Assembly: GCF_041504345.1 (NCBI RefSeq) | Contig: NZ_CP167894.1 | Location: forward strand, 3,472,001 to 3,536,000 | Reading direction: 5' to 3' | DNA from: Vibrio sp. BS-M-Sm-2 | GTDB taxonomy: Bacteria; Pseudomonadota; Gammaproteobacteria; Enterobacterales; Vibrionaceae | Length of the DNA stretch: 64,000 nucleotides | Part shown: in pieces, positions 1-7,208 of the stretch | Position numbering within the stretch: position 1 is the first letter of the stretch | Layout of the letters: each line of letters starts with the position of its first letter | Notes under the pieces: generated by a model | Databases searched by the model: none | What the model saw: only the letters and a program-made list of their open reading frames with translations | What the model was told of the DNA's origin: nothing | Position numbers and translations under genes: made by a program

Positions 1-123
1 GTGGTGTAGGTCCGTGATAAAGTTTTTTTCCCAAGGCGTAAGACGGTCAAACTTCAATAAAATAATGTCATTGAGTACATTGAACAACTCGTATTGGCTT
101 TTATCCATTCGACTGCTAAGCAT
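1..123 (-). CDS. Hypothetical protein, N-terminal part only (cut by window edge)
   Basis: An open minus-strand frame starts with ATG at 123, immediately after the stop codon (124-126) of the upstream lipoprotein gene, and runs off the window with 41 codons visible. The stop and start touch as TGAATG, which suggests translational coupling. A second in-frame ATG lies at 108. The visible peptide, rich in Asp, Leu, Phe and Lys, begins MLSSRMDKSQYELFNVLND. I recognise no family. It is probably the fourth gene of the operon that begins with the DUF1611 gene. Confidence 0.5.
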   Translation of the reverse strand, partial: MLSSRMDKSQYELFNVLNDIILLKFDRLTPWEKNFITDLHH

Positions 124-489
124 TCAATTAGAGCAGTTAGCTAGAGAAATGACGTTAAGGCTTTCTACTTTATCATTTTTGCCTAAGGTAAAAATTCGAT
201 AGGAAATCCCATATTCCAATAAAGGTCTTATTTCAATATTTTCACAAAAACTGACCGTTACTCGAGCAACTAATCTTTCCATATCTACAGTTTTCTTTTT
301 TACGAAAACAATAGTAACAATATTGGCTTTTGATTTAGCACCCACAAGCGTGAGTGGTCCTAAATCTTGTGGCAGTTGGCTTGAGATAACCGTCGCTCTA
401 TAATCGGCAAGCCCATTTGATTCCATTGGGCTTATCTGACAACCACTAAGCATGACACTGACGAAGATAATTACTGTTGTTCGTAGCAT
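124..489 (-). CDS. Small lipoprotein, AspS/GspS-beta (YghG) pilotin-like
   Basis: 121 residues with a lipoprotein signal peptide: a hydrophobic N-terminus, then lipobox LSGC with the acylated Cys at residue 17. The mature part resembles the type II secretion pilotin AspS/YghG as I recall it: an ISxxLP segment near residue 35, an LTLV strand, a Cys at 82 followed by a GISYRI-like strand, and a last Cys at 119 near the C-terminus that could pair with Cys82. Pilotins carry the GspD secretin to the outer membrane. The gene overlaps the 3' end of the racemase gene by 44 bases, because the signal peptide needs the upstream ATG. No secretion genes are nearby, so the fold call is more secure than the role. 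Confidence 0.6.
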   Translation of the reverse strand: MLRTTVIIFVSVMLSGCQISPMESNGLADYRATVISSQLPQDLGPLTLVGAKSKANIVTIVFVKKKTVDMERLVARVTVSFCENIEIRPLLEYGISYRIFTLGKNDKVESLNVISLANCSN

Positions 490-1582
490 TATGCGCTCCT
501 TCTTCCTTTCTTCTCCCTTTAGGTGCCTTAAAATATTTATGGATATAACGTGAAGACATAGAAGATAAGAGCGCCCTGTAATCGAGACAGAATGTGACTG
601 TTTCCCCTACAAATAGTGGTTTTTGTGAGGATTCAAGGACAAGATGATCACTGGTTGAAGACATTATCTTAATCCCATTCGGAGCCTTAAGCCCATTGAC
701 ACAAACATCTTGGCGGCCTAATGCTACAATGGCTTGTGAGACCTCCCCTCTATCTTGAAGGCTTTCTTTTTCACCAAAAGCATTTAACCCTCGACTTCCC
801 CAAGGCAAAGTCGGTTTAATCTTGGATTCAATCACTTCAGCGGTCAAAGAAACCGCATCCGTATGTAAGCCTTTGATATTTTCGTGCTCTAAAGGCTCAC
901 AGCCTAAAAAAATGGCTTCTCCTATACGAAGGTTATTTACTCGAGTTAAGCCTGTTCTCTGAAGAGCCCAGTTAACTGAAGCAGAATTACCCCCTGAAAT
1001 AATTTCTAGACTGATCCCAAATGTAGCTTCAATTCCATCGGCAAGATCAGAAAGAATACTCATATTTTGATCATCTGGAGCGACACCATACCGACAGGCT
1101 AAATTCGTACCAATTCCTTTTATCGTGATGTTCGGTAAAGAAATAACTTCTCGGATAAAATCAATCACATGATTAGGCATCACACCTTCTCTGAGATCGC
1201 CAAGCTCAACCATAATAATAATATCGTGACGGCAATTTTGTTGTTCCGCTGCATGTGAAAGCCTCTGAATCACTTCAACTTCAGAGTTTAAACTCATATC
1301 ACTGTATTTTATTACGCTCGCCACTTCACTTAGCATGGGTGTACGTATCAGCATTTTAGGGATAGCAATGCCAGATTCAGTCATCTTTTGAAGATTTTCG
1401 ATTCTTGAATCGGCTAACATTGTTGCGCCAGCATCAATAAGAACTTGTGCGATGATAGGGTGGCCGAGGAAGGCTTTTGTTACAGGCGTGACAGATATGT
1501 TTTTCAGTGAGAGCTGACTAATCAGGTACTGAGCGTTATGGTGAACTTTCCCACAATCGATGTCTAACCTAGGGTAGTTCAC
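446..1582 (-). CDS. Alanine/ornithine racemase family PLP-dependent enzyme
   Basis: 378 residues of fold-type III PLP enzyme. The family converts L- and D-amino acids (ornithine racemase is the characterised type). Visible hallmarks: the N-terminal YPRLDID strand; a VTK motif with the probable PLP lysine at K36; MLADSRIENL; a VELGDLREG segment; GIGTNLACRYG; IISGGNSASV; the phosphate-binding LRIGEAIFLG; and the C-terminal ALGRQDV and DYRALLSSMSS segments. The start overlaps the stop of the DUF1611 gene by 4 bases (ATGA), so the two are almost certainly co-translated. The C-terminus has about 25 basic, low-complexity residues beyond the usual family end, overlapping the next gene. The substrate is not evident from sequence. 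Confidence 0.85.
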   Translation of the reverse strand: MNYPRLDIDCGKVHHNAQYLISQLSLKNISVTPVTKAFLGHPIIAQVLIDAGATMLADSRIENLQKMTESGIAIPKMLIRTPMLSEVASVIKYSDMSLNSEVEVIQRLSHAAEQQNCRHDIIIMVELGDLREGVMPNHVIDFIREVISLPNITIKGIGTNLACRYGVAPDDQNMSILSDLADGIEATFGISLEIISGGNSASVNWALQRTGLTRVNNLRIGEAIFLGCEPLEHENIKGLHTDAVSLTAEVIESKIKPTLPWGSRGLNAFGEKESLQDRGEVSQAIVALGRQDVCVNGLKAPNGIKIMSSTSDHLVLESSQKPLFVGETVTFCLDYRALLSSMSSRYIHKYFKAPKGRRKEEGAHNATNNSNYLRQCHA

Positions 1583-2784
1583 CCTTTTTCGGCCAGTTTA
1601 CTTGCTATTATAGGGAAGGCTGACGATACGATGTGCAACAGATGTTCGACAGGCTGTGATAATGCATCAGTAACCGGTAGACCAAATTCGGTAGTGTAAC
1701 TGTCTATCACACAGCGTGTTTCATCCAACGACATATCTTCATGATTCAGTGTTAGTCCAATAACATTGGTATTAGAAAACGTTTCGATAAGATTGATTTC
1801 TGAGGCAATCGAAGGCATTGGGCAATCAGGAAAATCACTACGATATAAACGTTTAGGGGCATGTTGCAGTATCACACCCGTTGGACAACTGCCACGTAAG
1901 ATAAAAGCGCTGGTTGAAAACGCAGGGTGACTCAAGGCTCCTTGCCCTTCAATAATTATCAGATCCGGATTTTCTTTTTCATAGGCCTGTACAATGACAG
2001 ATTCCAACTCACCGGCACAAAATTGTGAAGGGACAGCATCGAGTGCAACGCAGTATTGTGCGCCTTGCATAATACCGGTTTGACCAGTGGCAATCAGAAC
2101 GACGTTAAGGCCTTTTTTAGTCAGTTCATTCGCCAATATTGTCGCTGTTGTTCGTTTTCCTAGCGCGCAATCCGTCCCCATTACAGCAATTCTCGGACAT
2201 TCAACGTTGTGTATTTTCCCGCTAAACGTTTTCAGATCGCCTTTATTTTTGGGTTTGCGAGTATCGAATATTCGAACGTTATTCTTTAAGCTAGCTTCTA
2301 AAAATAGAGGATCATCAGTTAGGAATTCATGTAAGCCATTTACGATGTTCATTCCTAGTGACATGGCATTTAAAATGATGCTTTTATCTAAGTCAGATAA
2401 AAAACCACTTGATGGCGCAATGCCAAAAATGAAGTAATCGGGAATGCTTTCCGCGTGAATGATAGCTTCTTCAGCATTAGCAAGGATAGGTATTCCATTG
2501 GCTTTGTTATCAAGAACTTCACCAGCATCTAAGCCAGCAGACTCACTATCAATAACCGATAGAATACGATAGCTTAACGAATGCCTCACTAATCCATTAG
2601 CGGTTTTACCATCAACTTTACCAAAATTACCTTCGCAATATATAATCGCAGAAGGGATGACAGGTTTTACTTTTTGAGCAAGTGGTAACCAAGGCGCTAT
2701 ATGGGGTACGTGATTGTTGGTTTCTACATTTTCAATTCTAGTGAGTTTGAATATGTTTCTTAACTTTTGGGTTGAAATTGACAT
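1579..2784 (-). CDS. DUF1611 family P-loop protein (DgcN-like)
   Basis: 401 residues. The N-terminal Rossmann-like domain includes IYCEGNFGKVDGKTANGLVRHS (residues about 48-69, quoted in part). The C-terminal ATPase-like domain has a Walker A-type motif GTDCALGKRTTA at 203-214 and a conserved EGQGALSHP at 279-287. This is the DUF1611 family. One characterised branch, DgcN, is a D-glutamate N-acetyltransferase acting with an N-acetyl-D-glutamate racemase (DgcA). Here the partner is a PLP racemase instead, overlapping by 4 bases. Together they suggest metabolism of a D-amino acid or its acyl derivative; this is inference. The ATG at 2784 has no good Shine-Dalgarno and sits just after a small hairpin (2790-2807). 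Confidence 0.8.
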   Translation of the reverse strand: MSISTQKLRNIFKLTRIENVETNNHVPHIAPWLPLAQKVKPVIPSAIIYCEGNFGKVDGKTANGLVRHSLSYRILSVIDSESAGLDAGEVLDNKANGIPILANAEEAIIHAESIPDYFIFGIAPSSGFLSDLDKSIILNAMSLGMNIVNGLHEFLTDDPLFLEASLKNNVRIFDTRKPKNKGDLKTFSGKIHNVECPRIAVMGTDCALGKRTTATILANELTKKGLNVVLIATGQTGIMQGAQYCVALDAVPSQFCAGELESVIVQAYEKENPDLIIIEGQGALSHPAFSTSAFILRGSCPTGVILQHAPKRLYRSDFPDCPMPSIASEINLIETFSNTNVIGLTLNHEDMSLDETRCVIDSYTTEFGLPVTDALSQPVEHLLHIVSSAFPIIASKLAEKG

Positions 2785-2789
2785 AATTA

Positions 2790-2807
2790 AAGCCTGCTGT
2801 GAGGCTT
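2790..2807 (-). other. Small hairpin just upstream of the DUF1611 start codon
   Basis: AAGCCT and AGGCTT are inverted around a 6-base spacer, ending 5 bases before the ATG. No Shine-Dalgarno is visible here, and the upstream minus strand even reads CCCTCCT. The hairpin may affect translation initiation; this is inference. Confidence 0.35.
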
Positions 2808-2844
2808 AGGAGGGCAACTAAGGAGTGCCGAGATGTGAGTTCGG

Positions 2845-2877
2845 AAAAGAAAAGAAGTCCCTACTAAGCGGTAGGGA
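2845..2877 (-). terminator. Intrinsic terminator/attenuator in the DUF1611 leader
   Basis: On the minus strand a 7-bp stem TCCCTAC / GTAGGGA with a 6-base loop is followed by TTCTTTTCTTTT. It lies about 60-90 bases before the DUF1611 start codon, so it would stop transcription before the operon unless antiterminated. The stop codon of the candidate leader ORF lies inside it. Confidence 0.6.
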
Positions 2878-2995
2878 TAGAGACCAAGGTAACACACTCA
2901 CCAGACTTTTGTTGATTATTATTCATACGTTTTCTAAGTCTATCACTTCCGGCTTCACTCATACTAACGTGACTGATTAGAGATCTAAGACTCAT
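2864..2995 (-). CDS. Candidate leader peptide upstream of the DUF1611-racemase operon
   Basis: A 43-codon minus-strand ORF (ATG at 2995, second in-frame ATG at 2962, TAG at 2864-2866). The last 32 residues are basic in the middle (DRLRKRMNNNQQKS) and end CVTLVSIPTA. The stop codon lies in the loop and stem edge of the terminator hairpin at 2858-2877, the geometry of a translation-controlled attenuator. Shine-Dalgarno support is weak, so expression is unproven. The peptide was found by translating the intergenic leader and is too short for ordinary gene callers. Confidence 0.4.
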   Translation of the reverse strand: MSLRSLISHVSMSEAGSDRLRKRMNNNQQKSGECVTLVSIPTA

Positions 2996-3162
2996 TGTTC
3001 AACATCGCCGTATCAACCTCTCAGCTTTAAGGTTTCAAGATGTTTTTTCTAATATCAGTTAAGTTAATTAGATTTTTTGGTCTAACGCGTTTTTACTGTC
3101 TAAAAGCTTGTTAGAGCCCCTCAGTAATGACAACCGTCTCTAACGGCTTCCCCCGACGATAC

Positions 3163-3201
3163 AAAAAAAGCTGCACTTACCGAAGATGAGTAAAGTGCAG
3201 C
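3163..3201 (-). terminator. Intrinsic terminator after the TRAP-quiC operon
   Basis: The minus strand reads GCTGCACTT, a 14-base loop, AAGTGCAGC, then seven T residues. It is a classic rho-independent terminator about 105 bases after the stop of the dehydratase gene and marks the end of the leftward operon starting at 10080. Confidence 0.8.
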
Positions 3202-3228
3202 AAAGCTCAAGAAGAAAAATAGCAAGTT

Positions 3229-3276
3229 AATATATCTGCCGCCATGTAAGTGAGGTTGTATGGCGACGGATATATT
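3229..3276. repeat. Imperfect inverted repeat between quiC stop and terminator
   Basis: AATATATCTGCCGCCAT (3229-3245) pairs with ATGGCGACGGATATATT (3260-3276) except at one position. It forms a long hairpin in the 3' untranslated region with no T-run and may protect the mRNA 3' end. Confidence 0.5.
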
Positions 3277-3305
3277 GGGTGAAACGAGTTAGGCAACAAT
3301 GCCTG

Positions 3306-5129
3306 TTAGAACTGATTTGCTTGTGACGCTAGACGAATGAACGCATTAGTCTCGCCGTATTTACTGTAATCTCCCACACGCTGAACGACTTCGAAGAACA
3401 AGCCATTAATCTCTTTGGTGTAGAAATGGAAGAAGCTGCCTGTTTCGTCTTCCGTGTACAGAATGTTGTTTTCACTTAGGCGTTGAATCAACTCATCGGG
3501 TAAATCAAATTGCGCTTGAATGTCTAAGTAGTAGTTGTTCGGGATCTTCAACTGATAGATAGGAGAGAGATCCTGAACCGCTAAGAAGATGTCTTTACAC
3601 TCCATGGCAATTTGGTTGATGCTCGCACCATTAGAGTCGTTCAAGAAGCGCTGTGCTGAGGTTTGCTTAGCGCTGGTGCTGTTCAATGCGATCTTGATTT
3701 TACTGTTGGCGCTCTTGATGGTACGGCTAGTGATTAGGCCGTTCACATCTGGCAGGTCAAAGCTCTCTTCTGGTACAAAGCCGAAGATGGACTTGTAGAA
3801 GAACAGGTTAGACAGCAGTGCGTCAGGCGCTACAACTTGACCCATGTGGTCGATGCGGGTGAAGTTGTCGTTCATCGGAGCTTGATCTGCTACGGATTCA
3901 AAATCCACTTCGTAAAACTTAGACGCTTCGTTCTCTTCAAGAAGGTGAATCAGCAAGTTGCCAGAGCTTTTGAGAGTAGGGATGTCTAACTCATTCTCTT
4001 GGCGCGTCTGATGAATGGTTGGGCTATTGTAGCGGCTTGCCAGCTCAACAAGACGGCTTGAATCTTCAGTGATAACGCCGAGCGCGCAAACCGACTCACC
4101 ATGGCCTTCACGGTAAGTTTGTGCGTTCGAGTTTTTCTCGTAGTTGAAGATGAAGTTGATGTCACCGCGTTGGTACAAATCAACATTCTTACTCTTATGG
4201 CAATGGGTCTTTCGGAAACCAAGAGACTCAATCACATCTGAGAAAGGGTTGTTCTCGCGCTCTTTAACTGCGAATTCAATAAAACTAAGGTCGTGGATCT
4301 TAGGTGCATTGAAAGCATCGTTAGTTTGGTCTTCTAGCCATTTTAAAGAACGCACGCCATCGATCGCTTTCTCGATTGGCGATGATGAACGGAATTCATC
4401 GTTGAAGACTTCATGGGATAAATAGTCGTTGTAGCCTTTGTCTTTAAGCGCTTTTACGAAATCGATAACTGGGAAGTCACCTTGGCCAGGGAAACAACGA
4501 TAGTGGCGGCTGTATTGAAGAATATCCATCTGCATTTTGGGTGCGTCGGCCACTTGAACTAGAGCGATCTTGTCGACCGGAATATCGTTCTTCAACGTGT
4601 CCAATGTGTTTCCGCGTGCAAACATGTGAAAGGTATCGAGAACCACACCAAGGTTAGGGTGGTCGACCGTTTTCACTAGGTTCCAAGCATCATCATAATC
4701 GGCAATGTGGCGACCCCATGCTAGAGCTTCATAGCCTAATTGCATGTCTTCACGTTTTGCCAGTTCTGCTAATGCGTATAAGTCTTCAGCGCACTGCTCA
4801 ATGTTAGGAGAAGATTGAGGGTGCACGTTACTGCACATCATTAAGCGGCTGGTACCTAGCTGGTGGGCTAGATCCATTTTACGTTCAAGCATGCTGTACT
4901 TTTTCTGGCGAAGGTGAGCAGGCATGCCCTCCATGTCGCGAAACGGTTGTAGTACAAGAATTTCTAAGCCAAGACTGTCTGCGATACGTTTAACGTCAGA
5001 AGCTGAACCGCGGTATTGAGTGAGGTCATTCTCAAAGATCTCAATAGCTTGAAAGCCCGCTTTAGCGGCTGCATGCATTTTTTGTTCTAGCGTGCCAGAC
5101 AAGCACACAGTCGCGATTGAATATTTCAT
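3306..5129 (-). CDS. quiC: 3-dehydroshikimate dehydratase fused to HPPD-like VOC domains (QuiC type)
   Basis: 607 residues, the length of the bifunctional sugar-phosphate-isomerase/HPPD family typified by QuiC1, which converts 3-dehydroshikimate to protocatechuate. The N-terminal TIM barrel (1-270) keeps the four metal ligands in their motifs: E134 (GYEALAWG), D165 (VVLDTFHM), Q192 (LVQVADAP) and E240 (SHEVFND). The C-terminal half (about 278-600) is a pair of VOC modules like 4-hydroxyphenylpyruvate dioxygenase, with H428 and E580 at metal positions. The HPPD QHIA motif reads NQIA here (Q506 where His is expected), so dioxygenase chemistry is doubtful. It is the last gene of the operon with TRAP, AEC and Gfo/Idh/MocA genes. 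The ATG at 5129 has GGAGCC upstream. Quinate, shikimate or DHS is the likely upstream compound. Confidence 0.85.
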   Translation of the reverse strand: MKYSIATVCLSGTLEQKMHAAAKAGFQAIEIFENDLTQYRGSASDVKRIADSLGLEILVLQPFRDMEGMPAHLRQKKYSMLERKMDLAHQLGTSRLMMCSNVHPQSSPNIEQCAEDLYALAELAKREDMQLGYEALAWGRHIADYDDAWNLVKTVDHPNLGVVLDTFHMFARGNTLDTLKNDIPVDKIALVQVADAPKMQMDILQYSRHYRCFPGQGDFPVIDFVKALKDKGYNDYLSHEVFNDEFRSSSPIEKAIDGVRSLKWLEDQTNDAFNAPKIHDLSFIEFAVKERENNPFSDVIESLGFRKTHCHKSKNVDLYQRGDINFIFNYEKNSNAQTYREGHGESVCALGVITEDSSRLVELASRYNSPTIHQTRQENELDIPTLKSSGNLLIHLLEENEASKFYEVDFESVADQAPMNDNFTRIDHMGQVVAPDALLSNLFFYKSIFGFVPEESFDLPDVNGLITSRTIKSANSKIKIALNSTSAKQTSAQRFLNDSNGASINQIAMECKDIFLAVQDLSPIYQLKIPNNYYLDIQAQFDLPDELIQRLSENNILYTEDETGSFFHFYTKEINGLFFEVVQRVGDYSKYGETNAFIRLASQANQF

Positions 5130-5138
5130 GGTGGCTCC

Positions 5139-6209
5139 TTACTTAAGCTGCGGTGTTACGTCTTGAACGGGTACGTATTGCTCGGTTTCACAAGCTTTGA
5201 TGATCGCGTCGATAACCAATAGATTCTGCAGGCCATCCCAAATGCTGACCTTCGGTGTCTTCTCTTCGCCGCGAATCAATGCGCAGAAGTGTTCAAGCTG
5301 GCGTTTTAAAGGGTCTTCACGATGAATTTCTTCTTTGCGCTCAAGCATCTCGTTCCACCAAGAGGGCGTAACATCTTTCGCGAATGATTTAACCTGCATG
5401 GTTGGTATAGAAAGGGAGCCATTGGTGCCCGCCACGTGGTAGCAATCTTCGGTTTCGTACGTCGCGTAAGATTTGTTCTCTTGTGAGGTTTGTTCCCAAC
5501 TGCGTGGGCTTGCTGACGCATCTGACAGAAGGAAAGATCCTAGCGTACCGTTTTCAAAGCGCAGAGAGATGACTGTTGTATCTTCCACTTCAAAATCACG
5601 TGCACTGCTTGAGCTCATCGCCTGAACACCGACAATATCGCCAACAAGGTGACGCAGGTTGCCTATCTCATGAATCATGTTGATAAGGATAGGACCGCCG
5701 CCTTTTACCTTGCGCCAGTCGCCCTCATCAAAGTAATAATCTGGCTTGTAAAATGCCGCGCTGCCCATAATAGAAACCAGTTTGCCAAGCTCACCGCTGT
5801 CGATGATCTTTTTAGCGGTTTCCAAAAGAGGGCTATAAGCGCGGTGATGGCCCACCAGTATTTTACTGTTCTCATGTTTTGCATGTTTCAATAACTCAAC
5901 CGCATCTTCGATAGAATCTGTCACTGGCTTTTCGACGATAGCCGCCACACCCGCTGCTATACATTCGTGTGCTTGCAGAGCGTGTAACTTATTTGGGGTC
6001 GCGAGGATCACGCCGTCTGGCTTTGCATCGGAAAACAGCGCTTCTAAGCTCGCATAAACGGGCACACCGTAATCATCGGCAATCTCTTTCGCCGCTGGAA
6101 ACGGATCAACGATAGCAGCCAGTTCGCATTGTTCATTTTCAACAATGAGTTTGATGTGTGTTTTCCCGATTAAGCCTGCTCCAGCAACAGCAATTTTAAC
6201 TTTTTCCAT
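5139..6209 (-). CDS. Gfo/Idh/MocA family NAD(P)-dependent oxidoreductase
   Basis: 356 residues from the preferred ATG at 6209; an ATG at 6233 would add 8 poorly conserved residues. The N-terminal Rossmann fold has GAGLIGKTH, then VDPFPAAKEIADDYG and the ATPNKLHALQA strand. The signature EKPVTD carries the catalytic-type lysine, and a GHHRAYSP segment follows. The C-terminal half is the family's beta-sheet substrate domain. Cytosolic. It sits 9 bases upstream of the quiC gene. In this context it could oxidise quinate, shikimate or another cyclic polyol to feed the dehydratase, but the family is very broad and the substrate cannot be read from sequence. Confidence 0.85.
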   Translation of the reverse strand: MEKVKIAVAGAGLIGKTHIKLIVENEQCELAAIVDPFPAAKEIADDYGVPVYASLEALFSDAKPDGVILATPNKLHALQAHECIAAGVAAIVEKPVTDSIEDAVELLKHAKHENSKILVGHHRAYSPLLETAKKIIDSGELGKLVSIMGSAAFYKPDYYFDEGDWRKVKGGGPILINMIHEIGNLRHLVGDIVGVQAMSSSSARDFEVEDTTVISLRFENGTLGSFLLSDASASPRSWEQTSQENKSYATYETEDCYHVAGTNGSLSIPTMQVKSFAKDVTPSWWNEMLERKEEIHREDPLKRQLEHFCALIRGEEKTPKVSIWDGLQNLLVIDAIIKACETEQYVPVQDVTPQLK

Positions 6210-6250
6210 GTTTAAGACCTTATGAGTGAACATTTTAGTTATTGTTATTT

Positions 6251-6278
6251 GAGTTATGAGTTATGAGTTATGAGTTAT
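6251..6278. repeat. Tandem heptamer GAGTTAT x4
   Basis: Four perfect copies of a 7-base unit follow one another and cover the stop codon of the AEC permease gene, whose last codons read LITHNS. Seven is not a multiple of three, so copy-number change would alter the C-terminal residues and the stop position. Confidence 0.8.
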
Positions 6279-7193
6279 GAGCGAAACAACGATGGATAAG
6301 GTAAATCCAGAGGCCAGCGTCGTAATAATCAATGTGTTTGCGCAGAAGTTTTGTTGCTTATAAATCCCGCCAAGAATGGGGTAGATAGAGAGCATTGGTG
6401 ATGCACAAAAGATAAGCAGCACATATTTCAAATCTCCTTCTACCGGCCAGACCAAAAGTAAACCGAGCGCAATAATTGGGAAGCAAATTAATTTGATGCT
6501 AGTAACCAGCGCAATGCGTGATTTTTGGTTTAGCACCAGTGATTGCCCCAAAATTCCACCAATCGCAAACAGTGCTAAAGCGACTGAAGTTTTGGCGAGA
6601 ACACCAACGCTTTCTTCAATCACGAATGGCAGCTGAATACCTAATAGGTTGATGCTCAACGCTAAAGTGATCGAAATGATGATTGGGTTCTTTCTTAGCC
6701 TGTTTCCAATCTCGATAAGTTGATCTTTGAGCGATGAGTCGGTTTCATTCGAGAACTCCAGCAACACCAAACACACTGGAATAAACACGAGGTTTTCAAT
6801 CAATACGCTCATTAGAAACGCTTCTGCGTATTGACCATTAAAAATCGACAACACGATAGGAAAGCCTATGAATGCGCTGTTTGGCATCCCGCTACCTAAA
6901 GCGTTGATGAAGCAATCTTGCCACTTCAACTTCATGATTAACCGGCTATACAACACTGCGATGGTCATACACAGCAAACCGCCTACGGCATAGATCAACA
7001 TGTAGTTCTTGTTGATGGCTTCGCTCAAATTTAACTGAGTGACACTGCCAAAAATGACCGCAGGAAGTGAGATATAAAGAACGAATTTGCTTACGTCACC
7101 GATGAAATGGCGAGAGAAAAAGCCATTTTTAGTCGTGAGAAAGCCTGCCGCGACAATCAGTATCAGCGGCAGCAATATTTCATATACAGACAT
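6261..7193 (-). CDS. AEC family transporter (auxin efflux carrier-like permease)
   Basis: 310 residues of mostly hydrophobic sequence with about ten predicted membrane segments and the two-bundle AEC layout. The first half begins with an N-terminal helix (ILLPLILIVAAGFLTT) and the second with KNPIIISITLALSINLLG. AEC proteins move small organic anions and related solutes across the inner membrane. It lies 15 bases downstream of the TRAP large subunit and 51 bases upstream of the Gfo/Idh/MocA gene, in the same leftward operon. It is either a second uptake route or an exporter for the pathway's intermediates. A heptamer repeat covers its 3' end. Confidence 0.8.
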   Translation of the reverse strand: MSVYEILLPLILIVAAGFLTTKNGFFSRHFIGDVSKFVLYISLPAVIFGSVTQLNLSEAINKNYMLIYAVGGLLCMTIAVLYSRLIMKLKWQDCFINALGSGMPNSAFIGFPIVLSIFNGQYAEAFLMSVLIENLVFIPVCLVLLEFSNETDSSLKDQLIEIGNRLRKNPIIISITLALSINLLGIQLPFVIEESVGVLAKTSVALALFAIGGILGQSLVLNQKSRIALVTSIKLICFPIIALGLLLVWPVEGDLKYVLLIFCASPMLSIYPILGGIYKQQNFCANTLIITTLASGFTLSIVVSLITHNS

Positions 7194-7208
7194 GGTTTTG
7201 TGTGTGCT

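Noticed and set aside
14..202. Plus-strand ORF at the window start
   Set aside because: It overlaps the antisense of the lipoprotein and partial gene, which have better starts and motifs.
2885..3030. Canonical lysine or TPP riboswitch in the DUF1611 leader
   Set aside because: The leader has an AGAGG word and a GAAGCCGGAAGTG segment reminiscent of the lysine aptamer and a CTGAGAGG reminiscent of TPP, but the other conserved blocks (GCCGAAG, TGTCA, GGAGTGCTA) are missing. A leader-ORF explanation fits better.
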